Part shown: positions 44,451 to 52,076 of the stretch, one piece after another
How the letters are laid out: every line of letters begins with the position of its first letter
Position numbering within the stretch: the first letter of the stretch is position 1
Assembly (NCBI GenBank): GCA_044221315.1
Contig: JBGAPK010000004.1
Coordinates: 62,001 to 126,000 of the forward strand
Source of the DNA: JAFEBO01 sp044221315
GTDB taxonomy: Bacteria; Planctomycetota; Phycisphaerae; Phycisphaerales; UBA1924
DNA length: 64,000 nucleotides
Direction of reading: 5' to 3'
Made by a program: the position numbers and the translations under genes
Notes under the pieces: model-generated
Database searches by the model: none
What the model was told of the DNA's origin: nothing
The model's input: the letters and a program-made list of their open reading frames with translations, nothing else

Positions 44451-44620
44451 TTGCGCCGAGCTGCGCACGGAGGCGCTCGCGAGCGCACAAGCGCGCTCGA
44501 GCAAAACAACGATTCTGAGGGATCGACAAATCGAGCGCAAGCCCTTGCCGCCGCAGTAGCAATGCCCATCTTCGCCCGGCGCCCGCGTGCGCCCCCGTGC
44601 GCACTTCCGCGTCCGACGCC

Positions 44621-44634
44621 CCTCTGTATAGAGG
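44621..44634 (+). promoter_or_regulatory. Small hairpin overlapping the ribosome site of the 44644 gene
   Basis: CCTCT-GTAT-AGAGG forms a 5-bp stem that includes most of the GAGGAG ribosome site (44631-44636) before ATG 44644. If it folds, it could lower translation. The stem is short, so the effect would be weak. Confidence 0.3.
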
Positions 44635-44643
44635 AGCCTGCCC

Positions 44644-45573
44644 ATGTCAACCCAAGCCGCCAAATGCCGCCTCGACGATGTCCTGTCCTTCTACCTGATG
44701 GAGCCCGGCACCCTGACCGAACTCTCCGTCGAATTCGACATCCCGGTCGCCGATCTCGCGAAGATGCTCGCCTCGCCCGAGGCCCGTGCTGTCCTTGCCG
44801 CGGCCCGTCGGGCCGAGCGAGACCGCCTCGACCTCCTTGAAATGCGTGCCCGCTCCCGCGCGCTGGATTCTCTTATCCGCTTCACATACCCCGGAAATAG
44901 GACCATCGACGCGCGCGAATCCGAACGCAAAGCTGCCGAAGCACTGCTCCGCACCACTGTTCGCACCCGGAACACGCTCGCGCCAAAACATCGCACTCCC
45001 ATGCAACCACCGCCCGCCGCCCCGAGGCCTTCTGCCGCTTCAGCGCCCTCCTCGTCTCTTTCCGCAAACTCCAAACCCGCGGCAGATCTCGTCCATTCCG
45101 CAAGCCCCACCCCTGGCCTTGCACACACGCCTCCCGTGCCGGATGATCTGGTGCGACAACTCGCACCACCGCTCGCGCGGGAAGAGAGCCATCAGCTTTC
45201 GCTCGATCGTGCGCACGTCATCGCCCTCCTTGGCCAGCCCGAATCGGACCGCCAACCGTTGGATGTGCGTGTCCACGACAAACCCCTCGTTGATTCCGAA
45301 GCAGTTCCCCAGCACGACGTTGGCGGTCTTCCGCGCGACGCCGGGCAACAGGATCAACTCCGCCATCGTTCGCGGCACCTCGCCCCCGAATCGCTCGACC
45401 AGCATCCTGCTCGCGCCGACGATGTTCCTGGCCTTGTTCCGATAGAGCCCGATCGACCGGATGAACGGCTCAACCTCGGTCGGCTGAGCCCTGGCGAACG
45501 CCCCGGCATCAGGGAACCGCCGAAAGAGACCCGGAGTGACCTTGTTCACCCCCACATCAGTGGTTTGGGCTGA
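44644..45573 (+). CDS. Hypothetical protein with helical N-terminal domain; 3' half antisense to nth
   Basis: 309 residues if read to the stop at 45573. ATG 44644 has a strong GAGGAG site. The first 115 or so residues look real: MSTQAAKCRLDDVLSFYLME, a helix-turn-helix-like TLTELSVEFDIPVADLAKML, and a charged long helix (AAARRAERDRLDLLEMRARS, ESERKAAEALLR). It then becomes Pro/Ala/Ser-rich, and from 45040 onward it lies exactly opposite endonuclease III, where its amino-acid sequence looks like an antisense shadow. The true gene may use the full frame, or the 3' end may have a frameshift. Function unknown; a small DNA-binding protein is possible. Confidence 0.55.
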   Translation: MSTQAAKCRLDDVLSFYLMEPGTLTELSVEFDIPVADLAKMLASPEARAVLAAARRAERDRLDLLEMRARSRALDSLIRFTYPGNRTIDARESERKAAEALLRTTVRTRNTLAPKHRTPMQPPPAAPRPSAASAPSSSLSANSKPAADLVHSASPTPGLAHTPPVPDDLVRQLAPPLAREESHQLSLDRAHVIALLGQPESDRQPLDVRVHDKPLVDSEAVPQHDVGGLPRDAGQQDQLRHRSRHLAPESLDQHPARADDVPGLVPIEPDRPDERLNLGRLSPGERPGIREPPKETRSDLVHPHISGLG

Positions 45574-45813
45574 CAGAATTGTCGCGATCAGAAGCTGGAA
45601 GGGATTCTCGTGCACCAGCTCGCACACCGCGTCCGGATACCGTGCGCGAAGCGCATCGGCCAATCGCAGGGCGCGAGCCTTCGCCGCTTCGGATACACGC
45701 GCGGCGGAGGCTCGCGCGCCGATCCCTCGCGGAGGCTTCGCGACCGAACGCCGGGCGGTTCGGTGAACCCGACTCTTGCCGGTGGTGGACTTTTCTGAAG
45801 AGGTCTTTGGCAT
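45040..45813 (-). CDS. nth: Endonuclease III
   Basis: 257 residues from ATG 45813 with an AAAGG ribosome site; the open frame to 45969 is unlikely. It is a DNA glycosylase/AP lyase that removes oxidised pyrimidines. The helix-hairpin-helix LLPGVARKTANVVLG carries the catalytic Lys, and GFVVDTHIQRLA the catalytic Asp. An N-terminal basic, Ser-rich tail of about 45 residues is extra. The C-terminal iron-sulfur Cys are present, but the spacing reads C-x6-C-x5-C-x5-C rather than the usual C-x6-C-x2-C-x5-C. The gene overlaps the 3' half of a plus-strand frame. Confidence 0.9.
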   Translation of the reverse strand: MPKTSSEKSTTGKSRVHRTARRSVAKPPRGIGARASAARVSEAAKARALRLADALRARYPDAVCELVHENPFQLLIATILSAQTTDVGVNKVTPGLFRRFPDAGAFARAQPTEVEPFIRSIGLYRNKARNIVGASRMLVERFGGEVPRTMAELILLPGVARKTANVVLGNCFGINEGFVVDTHIQRLAVRFGLAKEGDDVRTIERKLMALFPRERWCELSHQIIRHGRRVCKARGGACGMDEICRGFGVCGKRRGGR

Positions 45814-46049
45814 CGTGCCTTTCGCCCAGAGAGGGCTCGATCGTTGCGGAGGATCAGATGGGATTCCCGGGATTGAAGCGTGGCCGGCAAGGCCGCCAGG
45901 CCTCCGGTAGAACGGCTGGGACTGCCCAGACCTTGTACGCCGAAAACGCTCCCCCGTGCCCACGCTCAATTTCCGCGAGCGTTACCCGGCAGGCGCTCAC
46001 AATTCCTAGTCCGAATAACTCAGATTCTCCGCAACTCCCTCACAAACTA
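45814..46049. other. Spacer upstream of nth without a recognised gene
   Basis: About 240 bases between the nth start and the promoter of the small gene at 46130; together with that promoter and leader the gap to the next start is over 300 bases. The minus-strand frame of nth continues through part of it but shows no conserved domain. No strong promoter, repeat or terminator is seen. Confidence 0.5.
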
Positions 46050-46078
46050 TTGACGCTCGCCCCACATTCCGGGAGAAT
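46050..46078 (+). promoter_or_regulatory. Likely promoter of the small transcription unit
   Basis: TTGACG (46050-46055, 5 of 6), a 17-nt spacer, then GAGAAT (46073-46078, 4 of 6). It would start transcription near 46085, about 45 nt before the small ORF. Confidence 0.5.
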
Positions 46079-46129
46079 GCACCCGTCAATAGGAATGGGC
46101 GATGGACCGCCCCGTTTGAGAGGGACAAC

Positions 46130-46282
46130 ATGCGCTTCCGCACTTTCGTATCTGGCGCGCTCGCCGCGCCGCTGCGTCTTCTCGCAGCGCTGGTCGCGTT
46201 GTGCAATGTTCGCCTCTCGGCGCTGTTGCTTCCCAAGCCGGTCCCGGTCACGTACCGCCGGCCCTCGCGTCCCGTCCGCTGA
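46130..46282 (+). CDS. Small protein gene (50 aa) with its own promoter and terminator
   Basis: ATG 46130 follows GAGAGGG at a proper distance and runs to TGA 46280-46282. The product is basic at both ends (MRFRTF..., ...YRRPSRPVR) with a hydrophobic middle (residues about 8-35), which would suit a membrane-associated micropeptide or a leader peptide. Codon third positions are GC-rich like neighbouring genes. A promoter lies upstream and a strong terminator 35 nt downstream, so it is a self-contained unit of about 270 nt. It could equally be a small RNA with a chance ORF. I do not recognise a family. Confidence 0.5.
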   Translation: MRFRTFVSGALAAPLRLLAALVALCNVRLSALLLPKPVPVTYRRPSRPVR

Positions 46283-46316
46283 AAAGCGCCGGTCGCCACA
46301 ACCTGTATTCACTCCG

Positions 46317-46356
46317 ACCACCGAGCCAAGTGGTGTTTGGCTCGGTGGTTCTTTTT
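46317..46356 (+). terminator. Strong rho-independent terminator
   Basis: ACCACCGAGCCAA (46317-46329) pairs perfectly over 13 bp with TTGGCTCGGTGGT (46337-46349) across a 7-nt loop, followed by TCTTTTT. It ends the small transcription unit at 46130. Confidence 0.95.
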
Positions 46357-46444
46357 GGAGAACGCGTGCTTGGCCATCGGAGCCCGCGACCGCGCCGGGC
46401 AAGTCATCCCTTTGCCGACAAACCTCCTTCACACTTGATTTCTT

Positions 46445-46468
46445 CTCTGTGCCTCGGTGCCTCTGTGG
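46445..46468. repeat. 8-nt direct repeat tract (CACAGAGG type)
   Basis: On the minus strand: CACAGAGG-CACCGAGG-CACAGAGA, three 8-nt units. It lies just after the 3' end of the LOG-family gene. Confidence 0.7.
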
Positions 46469-46481
46469 TGAACTCTTTTCC

Positions 46482-47024
46482 TCACATCCGCGCGAGCCGC
46501 TCAAGAAGTACGGAAGGCTCCGACTCGATCACGATGAACTCCCGGTGAGGCAACCTCAAGAACCCCGCCTCCCCCGCGCGATCGAGAAACTCCATCAGCG
46601 GATCAAAGAACCCCCCCACGTCCAGCATCCCCACCGGCTTGGAGTGAATCCCGAGCTGCGCCCACGCCAGGATTTCGAACATCTCATCCAGCGTCCCGAA
46701 CCCGCCCGGCAGCGCGACGAACGCCTCCGCCATCGTCGCCATCGTCATCTTCCGCTCGTGCATCGTCTCCACGATCCGCATGTTCGGCACGTCCCGGTGG
46801 GCCAGCTCCTTGTCCACCAGCTGCCGCGTAATGACGCCGGTCACTCTTCCCCGTTCCGACAGCGCGCCATTCGCCACGGCGCCCATCAGCCCGACACTCC
46901 CGCCTCCATAGACCAGCGTCCGCCCCGAGCGCGCGATCGCCGCTCCCATCTCACCCGCCGCCCGCGCAAACGCCGGATCACGACCCGGTGCCGCACCGCA
47001 AAAAACTGCAATCGCCCTTGGCAT
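46482..47024 (-). CDS. LOG-family protein (cytokinin riboside 5'-monophosphate phosphoribohydrolase-like)
   Basis: 180 residues, normal for the family. It has AVFCGAAPG at the N-terminus, VYGGGSVGLMGAVANGAL, ERK at about 90-92 and the family signature PGGFGTLDEMFEILAWAQLG (about 106-125). Members cleave the base from nucleoside 5'-monophosphates; those with this signature act as AMP or cytokinin-nucleotide phosphoribohydrolases. Its role in bacteria is uncertain (nucleotide salvage or stress). It is divergent from the MFS transporter, with only 35 bp between the two starts, so they must share a compact promoter region. Confidence 0.9.
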   Translation of the reverse strand: MPRAIAVFCGAAPGRDPAFARAAGEMGAAIARSGRTLVYGGGSVGLMGAVANGALSERGRVTGVITRQLVDKELAHRDVPNMRIVETMHERKMTMATMAEAFVALPGGFGTLDEMFEILAWAQLGIHSKPVGMLDVGGFFDPLMEFLDRAGEAGFLRLPHREFIVIESEPSVLLERLARM

Positions 47025-47059
47025 TCCCGCAGCGTATCGCCCTTATACCGTCAGCACCA

Positions 47060-48379
47060 ATGACGACGAGCCCGCCAATCACCAAGGCCAGCCCGCCCGA
47101 GACCCGCACCGCCGGCGCCCCCACCGCGCTGCCCGCGGTCTACTCCTTCACCTTCTGCAACAGCCTCTCCGCCGGCCTCGTCACCAGCGGAATCTACGTC
47201 ATCACCGCCGAGGGATTCGGCTTTTCCGCGCTGCAGAATTTCACTCTCGGCGTCATCCTCGGCGTCATGTACATCGTCGGGGCACTCTCCGCTCAGCGGA
47301 TGACAGAGGCCCTCCGCCGAGTCTTGCCCGGCCTCAACGGACGGGCCATCCTCGTCTCCATCATGCTCGCCCTTGGCGCACTCACCACGCTTCCGGCCTT
47401 CGCCTACGGACTCTGGAAGCCCGACACCTCCCCCGGCACGTGGCCGATCTGGGTCATGATCACCCTCTACAGCCCGATCACCGGCGTGCTCTGGCCAATG
47501 GTCGAATCGTTCCTCTCCGGCGGCAGACGCGGCGGCCAGCTCCGCGGCGCCATCGGCCTCTGGAACGTGATCTGGAGTGCCGCCCTGGTGGTCGGCGCGT
47601 GGGCGGTCTCCGGATACGTCCGACTCGCTCCCGGCGCCGCGCTTGTCGCGCTCGGCGGGCTTCAGGTTCTCTCGATCGGATTCCTGTTCTGGTTCCCAAA
47701 GGAGCCCGGCGAACACCTCGAGGAAGAACACGCCCCCCTCCCGCCCATCTACGCGGACTTGCTCACGACCTTCCGCGTTCTGCTTCCCTCGTCCTACGTT
47801 GTGAGCAGCGCCCTGGGGCCGATCCTGCCCCTTACATGCGCCGCCGTCGGCGTCCCCGCCGAGTGGCAGATGGTGGTAACCAGCGCGTGGCTCCTGCCCC
47901 GCTGCCTGGGCTTTCTCACGCTGGAACGCTGGCACGGCTGGCACGGACGCTGGTCGGCGCCCGTCGTCGGGGGGCTTCTGGTCGCGGGCGGTTTCGCGCT
48001 GGCGATCCTCGCATGGTCCATGGCCGAGCACGCCGCACTGCCCGGGCTCAACACATCCGCCCTCGCGCTCCTGCTCGCGGGCCTCGCCAGTTTTGGCTTT
48101 GGAATGTCCGTCATCTACGCCGGGGCAATCTACTACGCGATGGAAGTCGGGGCCGCCGAAGTAGAGGCCGGAGGCATGCACGAGGCCCTTATCGGCGTCG
48201 GGTACACGGGCGGCCCGCTGCTCGGTCTGCTCGCCGTCTCCGCCCAGCGGGCCGGGGCGATTTCCGAGAAGGCCGTGAGCACCGTCATCCTTCTCGGCGT
48301 GCTTCTTGTGCTTGCCGTTGCTGCCGGCGTGGTGGTCAAGCGGGTGCGCGATGGGCACCGCAAGCATTCGAAGAAATAA
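47060..48379 (+). CDS. MFS-type transporter
   Basis: 439 residues from ATG 47060; the open frame to 46988 would run into the divergent LOG gene. About twelve hydrophobic helices are visible, for example LPAVYSFTFCNSLSAGLVTSG, LGVILGVMYIVGAL and the late ALALLLAGLASFGFGMSVIY. A hydrophilic central loop (about 215-245, FPKEPGEHLEEEHAPLPP) separates the two six-helix halves. A GGRRGGQLRGAIGLWNVIWS segment fits the MFS loop before helix 5. The substrate is unknown. Its end is convergent with the dockerin-bearing gene, 12 bp away. Confidence 0.8.
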   Translation: MTTSPPITKASPPETRTAGAPTALPAVYSFTFCNSLSAGLVTSGIYVITAEGFGFSALQNFTLGVILGVMYIVGALSAQRMTEALRRVLPGLNGRAILVSIMLALGALTTLPAFAYGLWKPDTSPGTWPIWVMITLYSPITGVLWPMVESFLSGGRRGGQLRGAIGLWNVIWSAALVVGAWAVSGYVRLAPGAALVALGGLQVLSIGFLFWFPKEPGEHLEEEHAPLPPIYADLLTTFRVLLPSSYVVSSALGPILPLTCAAVGVPAEWQMVVTSAWLLPRCLGFLTLERWHGWHGRWSAPVVGGLLVAGGFALAILAWSMAEHAALPGLNTSALALLLAGLASFGFGMSVIYAGAIYYAMEVGAAEVEAGGMHEALIGVGYTGGPLLGLLAVSAQRAGAISEKAVSTVILLGVLLVLAVAAGVVVKRVRDGHRKHSKK

Positions 48380-48391
48380 GGAAACGACTCG

Positions 48392-49222
48392 CTACGGGCA
48401 GAGCAGGGCGTCGTAGGCAACCGCGAAGATCACGAAATCGGAGTCGTCCACGACCGTGTCGTTGTTCAGGTCGGCCGGGCACGGAGTCCCGCAGAGGAGC
48501 TGGTCGTACGCCACAGCGAAGATCACAAAGTCGGAGTCGTCCACCACACCGTCGCCATTGAGATCGGCCGGGCAAGGGGCTTTGACCGTGAAGGTGATGC
48601 GGGCGTTGTTGGTGACGACAGCAGCGCCCGCCGTCAGCGCGTAATCGGCCAGGTTGGTGTTGCTCGCACCCGTCGCGGCGCCGGTGTACTGCACCGCCTT
48701 GTTGCCTCCGGTCGGAAGCGCGACACCAAACGCCGGGGCCGCGTTGCCGTTGGTGTCGTTGGTGAAATCGACGGCGAGCAGGCCCGTGTACGCAGCGCCG
48801 CCCCAGCCCAGGGACCACCAGACGTTTCCGCCGTCGAACTCGAAGCTGATCTTCCCTGCCGCCAGGTACGACAGAGGGATCGGGTTGGTCATGGTGAAAT
48901 CGGGAACGCACGTTGGATTGGTCTTGCTCTTGAAGGAGTTCGTACAGACCAGGATTGTGTCGCCTCCCGCGGAATTGGCAACGTTTGTCGTGAAGTCAAT
49001 GAGAAGAACCGGGTTCGCGCCGTTGGCGTCGTAGGCCTTCAAACGCCCGGCCGACACGATATTCTGCCCCGCGAACCGCTGGCGAAGCTGGATGGCCTGC
49101 GCGGTCTTGTCACCGTTCACGCCGCCGATCACCAGTTGGATCTGCATGACGTGGTGGTTGGCGAGGGCGGTTCCCGCGATCGAGGTCACGGCCACGAGCG
49201 ACGAAAGGATCGAACGGTTCAT
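48392..49222 (-). CDS. Secreted protein with C-terminal GC-type dockerin repeats
   Basis: 276 residues from ATG 49222 with an AAGGAGA ribosome site at about 49229-49235. The signal peptide ends near TALA|NHH. The body (about 23-210) is an all-beta domain rich in Asn/Gly/Thr with an early QIQLVIGGVNGDKTAQAIQL stretch and no catalytic motif I recognise. The last 60 residues are two nearly identical repeats, CPADLNGDGVVDDSDF and CPADLNNDTVVDDSDF, each followed by VIFAVAYDxLLC. This is the clearest of the three dockerin-like tails in the window. Probably a cell-surface or extracellular protein. Confidence 0.85.
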   Translation of the reverse strand: MNRSILSSLVAVTSIAGTALANHHVMQIQLVIGGVNGDKTAQAIQLRQRFAGQNIVSAGRLKAYDANGANPVLLIDFTTNVANSAGGDTILVCTNSFKSKTNPTCVPDFTMTNPIPLSYLAAGKISFEFDGGNVWWSLGWGGAAYTGLLAVDFTNDTNGNAAPAFGVALPTGGNKAVQYTGAATGASNTNLADYALTAGAAVVTNNARITFTVKAPCPADLNGDGVVDDSDFVIFAVAYDQLLCGTPCPADLNNDTVVDDSDFVIFAVAYDALLCP

Positions 49223-49323
49223 GTTTGGATCTCCTTATTCCCGCAAAGTCCGGGCCCACCTTCGCCTCGGTCCCAATCCCCCATGTTTGCAGCCCGATCG
49301 GGTCTTGCGAAAATCCCGCCGAA

Positions 49324-49839
49324 TCACGCTTTCTTCGCCCCCACGACGGCCCCGGCCCCCGCCGAGACCGTCGAGGGCAGGAGCCCCATCAGGAACGATC
49401 GTGCCTTCTCGCCTTCCTGCCGCACCAGGTCGACGCCGTGCTCGACCTGATGCTGGGCGCCTGCCCAGTCGAGGGTGATGATCCCCATGTACTTGAGGGC
49501 GACGATCCCCGCCACGATCAACCCCGCGACGAGGAGAACGCTGCGAAGGACTTTCTTGAGCACATACGCGACGAAGAAGGCGCCGATGAAACTCAGTCCG
49601 AACCGGGCGGTCGCCGGTCCCGCGCTGTCGATAAGGCGCGTCTGCAATGGCGGCGCGGGGGCATCGGTGAGCGACGAAACGGCGGCCGGCGAGGGCGTCA
49701 ACGCCGGCCGGGTCGCGAGAGCGTACCCCCACGCGCCGGCGCCGATCAGTGTGATCAATAAGGCCAGACGGAGCGACCAGGAGGCCAGAATCGATGGGCG
49801 GGGCGTGGTCTGAGACTGTGCGAATTCCGGGTCGGACAT
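49324..49839 (-). CDS. FUN14-domain membrane protein
   Basis: 171 residues from ATG 49839. It has a membrane helix at about 20-42 (LRLALLITLIGAGAWGYAL), a Pro/Ala-rich loop, and two close helices (about 77-120) in the FUN14 arrangement: GLSFIGAFFVAYVLKKVLRS followed by a hydrophobic strand and KYMGIITLDW. FUN14 proteins are known from mitochondria and many bacteria, but their bacterial role is unclear. It is divergent from the ECF sigma gene, 47 bp away. Confidence 0.75.
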   Translation of the reverse strand: MSDPEFAQSQTTPRPSILASWSLRLALLITLIGAGAWGYALATRPALTPSPAAVSSLTDAPAPPLQTRLIDSAGPATARFGLSFIGAFFVAYVLKKVLRSVLLVAGLIVAGIVALKYMGIITLDWAGAQHQVEHGVDLVRQEGEKARSFLMGLLPSTVSAGAGAVVGAKKA

Positions 49840-49886
49840 CGGGCCAATCGTACCGCATGCCGCGGGTTTACAATCTGTCCGGACGC

Positions 49887-50501
49887 ATGATGCAGCACGA
49901 CTCATCCTCGGTCAGCCCGGTTGAGCCCGAGTCCGCCGAGACTCCCAAGTCGGCACTCGAGGCCCACGTGGCGGAGGTGATGCCCGAGCTCTACCGCGAA
50001 CTCCGGGCGATCGCCGCCAAGTACATGAACCGGGAGCGGCGCGATCACTCGATGCAGGCGACCGAAGTGGTGCACGAGGCGTTCGTGCGTCTGGCGGGCT
50101 GGGATAAGGCGATCAAGGTCACCGACCGGGAGCAGTTTCTGGCGGCCGCGGCGGCGGTCATCCGGCGGGTGCTGGTGGACCATGCGCGACGTCGCAACGC
50201 GGCCAAGCGCGGGGGCGGCGGCGTGGCGCGCCTTGGCGACATGGAAGCCCCGGCGCGAGACGAACACGGCCCGGAGAGCATTGCCGAACTACTCGAGATC
50301 GACAAGGCGATCGACCGGCTGCGGGAACTGAACGAACGCTCGGCGAAGATCGTCGAACTCCGTTTCTTCGGCAGCCTGACCGTCGAGCAGATCGCGCGGG
50401 TGCTGCAGATCTCGGAGCGGACGGTCGCCGAGGACTGGCGTTTCGCCCGCGCGTGGCTGCGTCACGAACTGGGCGAAGCGGTGGAAGACGAGAAGGAATA
50501 G
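49887..50501 (+). CDS. ECF-type RNA polymerase sigma factor, planctomycete group
   Basis: 204 residues from ATG 49887 (49890 also possible; the frame is open to 49794). Sigma region 2 spans about 30-105: ELYRELRAIAAKYMNRERRD, then HSMQATEVVHEAFVRL and the basic VIRRVLVDHARRRNAAKRGG. Region 4 (about 145-195) has ERSAKIVELRFFGSLTVEQI and an HTH with ISERTVAEDWRFARAWL. The MQATEVVHEAFVRL wording is typical of the ECF groups that, in planctomycetes, sit beside Ser/Thr kinases. There is no anti-sigma gene; a kinase-like gene converges on its 3' end with 6 bp between stops. A TACAAT (49869-49874) lies just upstream, with no clear -35. Confidence 0.9.
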   Translation: MMQHDSSSVSPVEPESAETPKSALEAHVAEVMPELYRELRAIAAKYMNRERRDHSMQATEVVHEAFVRLAGWDKAIKVTDREQFLAAAAAVIRRVLVDHARRRNAAKRGGGGVARLGDMEAPARDEHGPESIAELLEIDKAIDRLRELNERSAKIVELRFFGSLTVEQIARVLQISERTVAEDWRFARAWLRHELGEAVEDEKE

Positions 50502-50507
50502 CCGGCG

Positions 50508-51785
50508 CTACTTGCCGCCGCGGAATCGGTCCACGATGCGCCGCATGCGATGCCCGAGCCCGGGTGCCGCGGCGACCGGCCTGTCATCGAGGAAACTGCG
50601 GATGTCGTCCGCCATCGAGACGGCGGAGGCGTAGCGGCTGGCGGGAGCCTTGGAGAGCGCCTTGAGCGGGATGCTGCTGAGATCCTTGTGCAGTTCCGAG
50701 ACCAGGTCCGATGGGCTGAGGGCGCGGCGGTCGGCGATGTCGAACATCTTATCCGGGAGTTCCTCCAGCCTTGCCGCGGGTTCGAGGGGAACCTGCTCGG
50801 CGAGGATGCGCGGGAAGTCGCCGATGCCGGCGCGCCGGAGCGTGAAGCGGTCGAACGGCGGGACGCCGGAGAGCAGTTCGTAGAGCAGAGCGCCGAGCGC
50901 GTAGACGTCGGCCGCTGGGTCGGCCTGATGCGGGGTTTCGCCGGCCTGCTCGGGGGCGAGGTACTCCGGGGCGCCGTGGGCCAGGCGGGCCTGGAGCCAT
51001 TCGCGCCGGTGGCCGAGGGAATCGTGCAGGGCGCGTGCAACTCCAAAGTCGAGCATCGTGACCGTCGGCACATCGCCCGCCATGCGGACGAGTGCGTTTC
51101 CGGGAGTGATGCCGGCGTGGAGGACCCCGCATTGGTGGGCCGCGTGGACGGCCTCGCATGCGTCGAGGAACAGGAGCAGGCGCGCCCGGATCGGCGCGCG
51201 GACCCGGTCGCAGTACGAGAGCATTCCTTCGCCCGGAACAAAGTCGGTTGCGACGAAGACACCACCGGCGGGCAAACGGCCGGAATCGAGCAACCGGGGC
51301 GAGGGATGCTGACGCAGAGCGCCGAGTGTGCGGTGATCGACCCGGATGCGGGAGAGCACCTCGTCGGCGTGCGACGCGGAAGAAACGAGATCGGCGTGGA
51401 GGACTTTGACAACGGCGCGCCGAGAGCGCGCGTCCGGGTTGTTCGCAAGGCTCGTGATGCCGCTGGCGCCCTCGCCGAGAAACTGGAGAATCTTGAAGCG
51501 CCCGACAGGCTCGAGCGGCGCGGGCGAACGGGGCTTGGACGTGGGCTTCTCGACGGTCTGGACGATGGGCTTGTCGAGGACGGAACTGTCGGAGTCGTCG
51601 TGGCGGAGCAGATTGGAGACTTCGAGAAGCAACCCCGCGTCGTTGGCGCAACGCTGTGCGAGGAATGCACGGCGGGCGTGGCCGCGGAATCGCTGCGCGT
51701 CGAGGAATATCTCGCGTACGAGCTTGAAGTGGGCGGCGTCCACGGTGGTGTTGAGCGACTTGGAAACTACATGGTGTTGCGGCAA
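50508..51785 (-). CDS. Ser/Thr protein kinase-like protein, probable pseudokinase
   Basis: 425 residues; the first codon is TTG 51785, as no ATG is available before the kinase domain, so the start is uncertain. The N-terminal HFKLVREIFLDAQRF/NLLRHDD block is the helical cap seen in planctomycete ECF-linked kinases. The kinase fold has a Gly loop LGEGASG (103-109), a Lys in AVVKVLH (K127), DFG (246-248), YLAPEQ (275-280) and DVYALGALLYELLSG. The catalytic loop, normally HRDLKPxN, reads HAGITPGN (223-230): the catalytic Asp and the Lys are lost, so phosphotransfer is doubtful. No membrane helix follows. It probably partners the convergent ECF sigma factor. Confidence 0.85.
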   Translation of the reverse strand: MPQHHVVSKSLNTTVDAAHFKLVREIFLDAQRFRGHARRAFLAQRCANDAGLLLEVSNLLRHDDSDSSVLDKPIVQTVEKPTSKPRSPAPLEPVGRFKILQFLGEGASGITSLANNPDARSRRAVVKVLHADLVSSASHADEVLSRIRVDHRTLGALRQHPSPRLLDSGRLPAGGVFVATDFVPGEGMLSYCDRVRAPIRARLLLFLDACEAVHAAHQCGVLHAGITPGNALVRMAGDVPTVTMLDFGVARALHDSLGHRREWLQARLAHGAPEYLAPEQAGETPHQADPAADVYALGALLYELLSGVPPFDRFTLRRAGIGDFPRILAEQVPLEPAARLEELPDKMFDIADRRALSPSDLVSELHKDLSSIPLKALSKAPASRYASAVSMADDIRSFLDDRPVAAAPGLGHRMRRIVDRFRGGK

Positions 51786-52045
51786 TGGAAACTCACAGCC
51801 CGCCCCTGAGAGAAAGCGAAATCGGCCGGACGAGGCTGCGGCCGTGAGGATGGAAACTTGAGCGTCCGGAAAAGGCCGGCTCGGGAAGATCGAGAGTTGA
51901 GTGCCCGCTGATCAAGTTGTGCGATTTGGATTGTGTACGGTATCTGGAGGATTCCGAGAATCCGATGCAGGCGGGGGCGGCGAAATCCGCTTCCATGGAT
52001 GGGAGGGGTGAGTGAGGTCGAGTCTGGGCGAGAGAGAAAGAAATC

Positions 52046-52076
52046 GTGTGTGACCAGGAAGGGGAAGGCCACACAC
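52046..52076 (+). repeat. Hairpin GTGTGTG...CACACAC
   Basis: GTGTGTG (52046-52052) pairs with CACACAC (52070-52076), with inner CC/GG pairs around a purine-rich loop. It lies immediately before the terminator-like hairpin. Confidence 0.45.

Noticed and set aside
51965..52015. 16-codon plus-strand ORF after GGAGG
   Set aside because: Too short to separate from chance without conservation data; noted only in the spacer entry.
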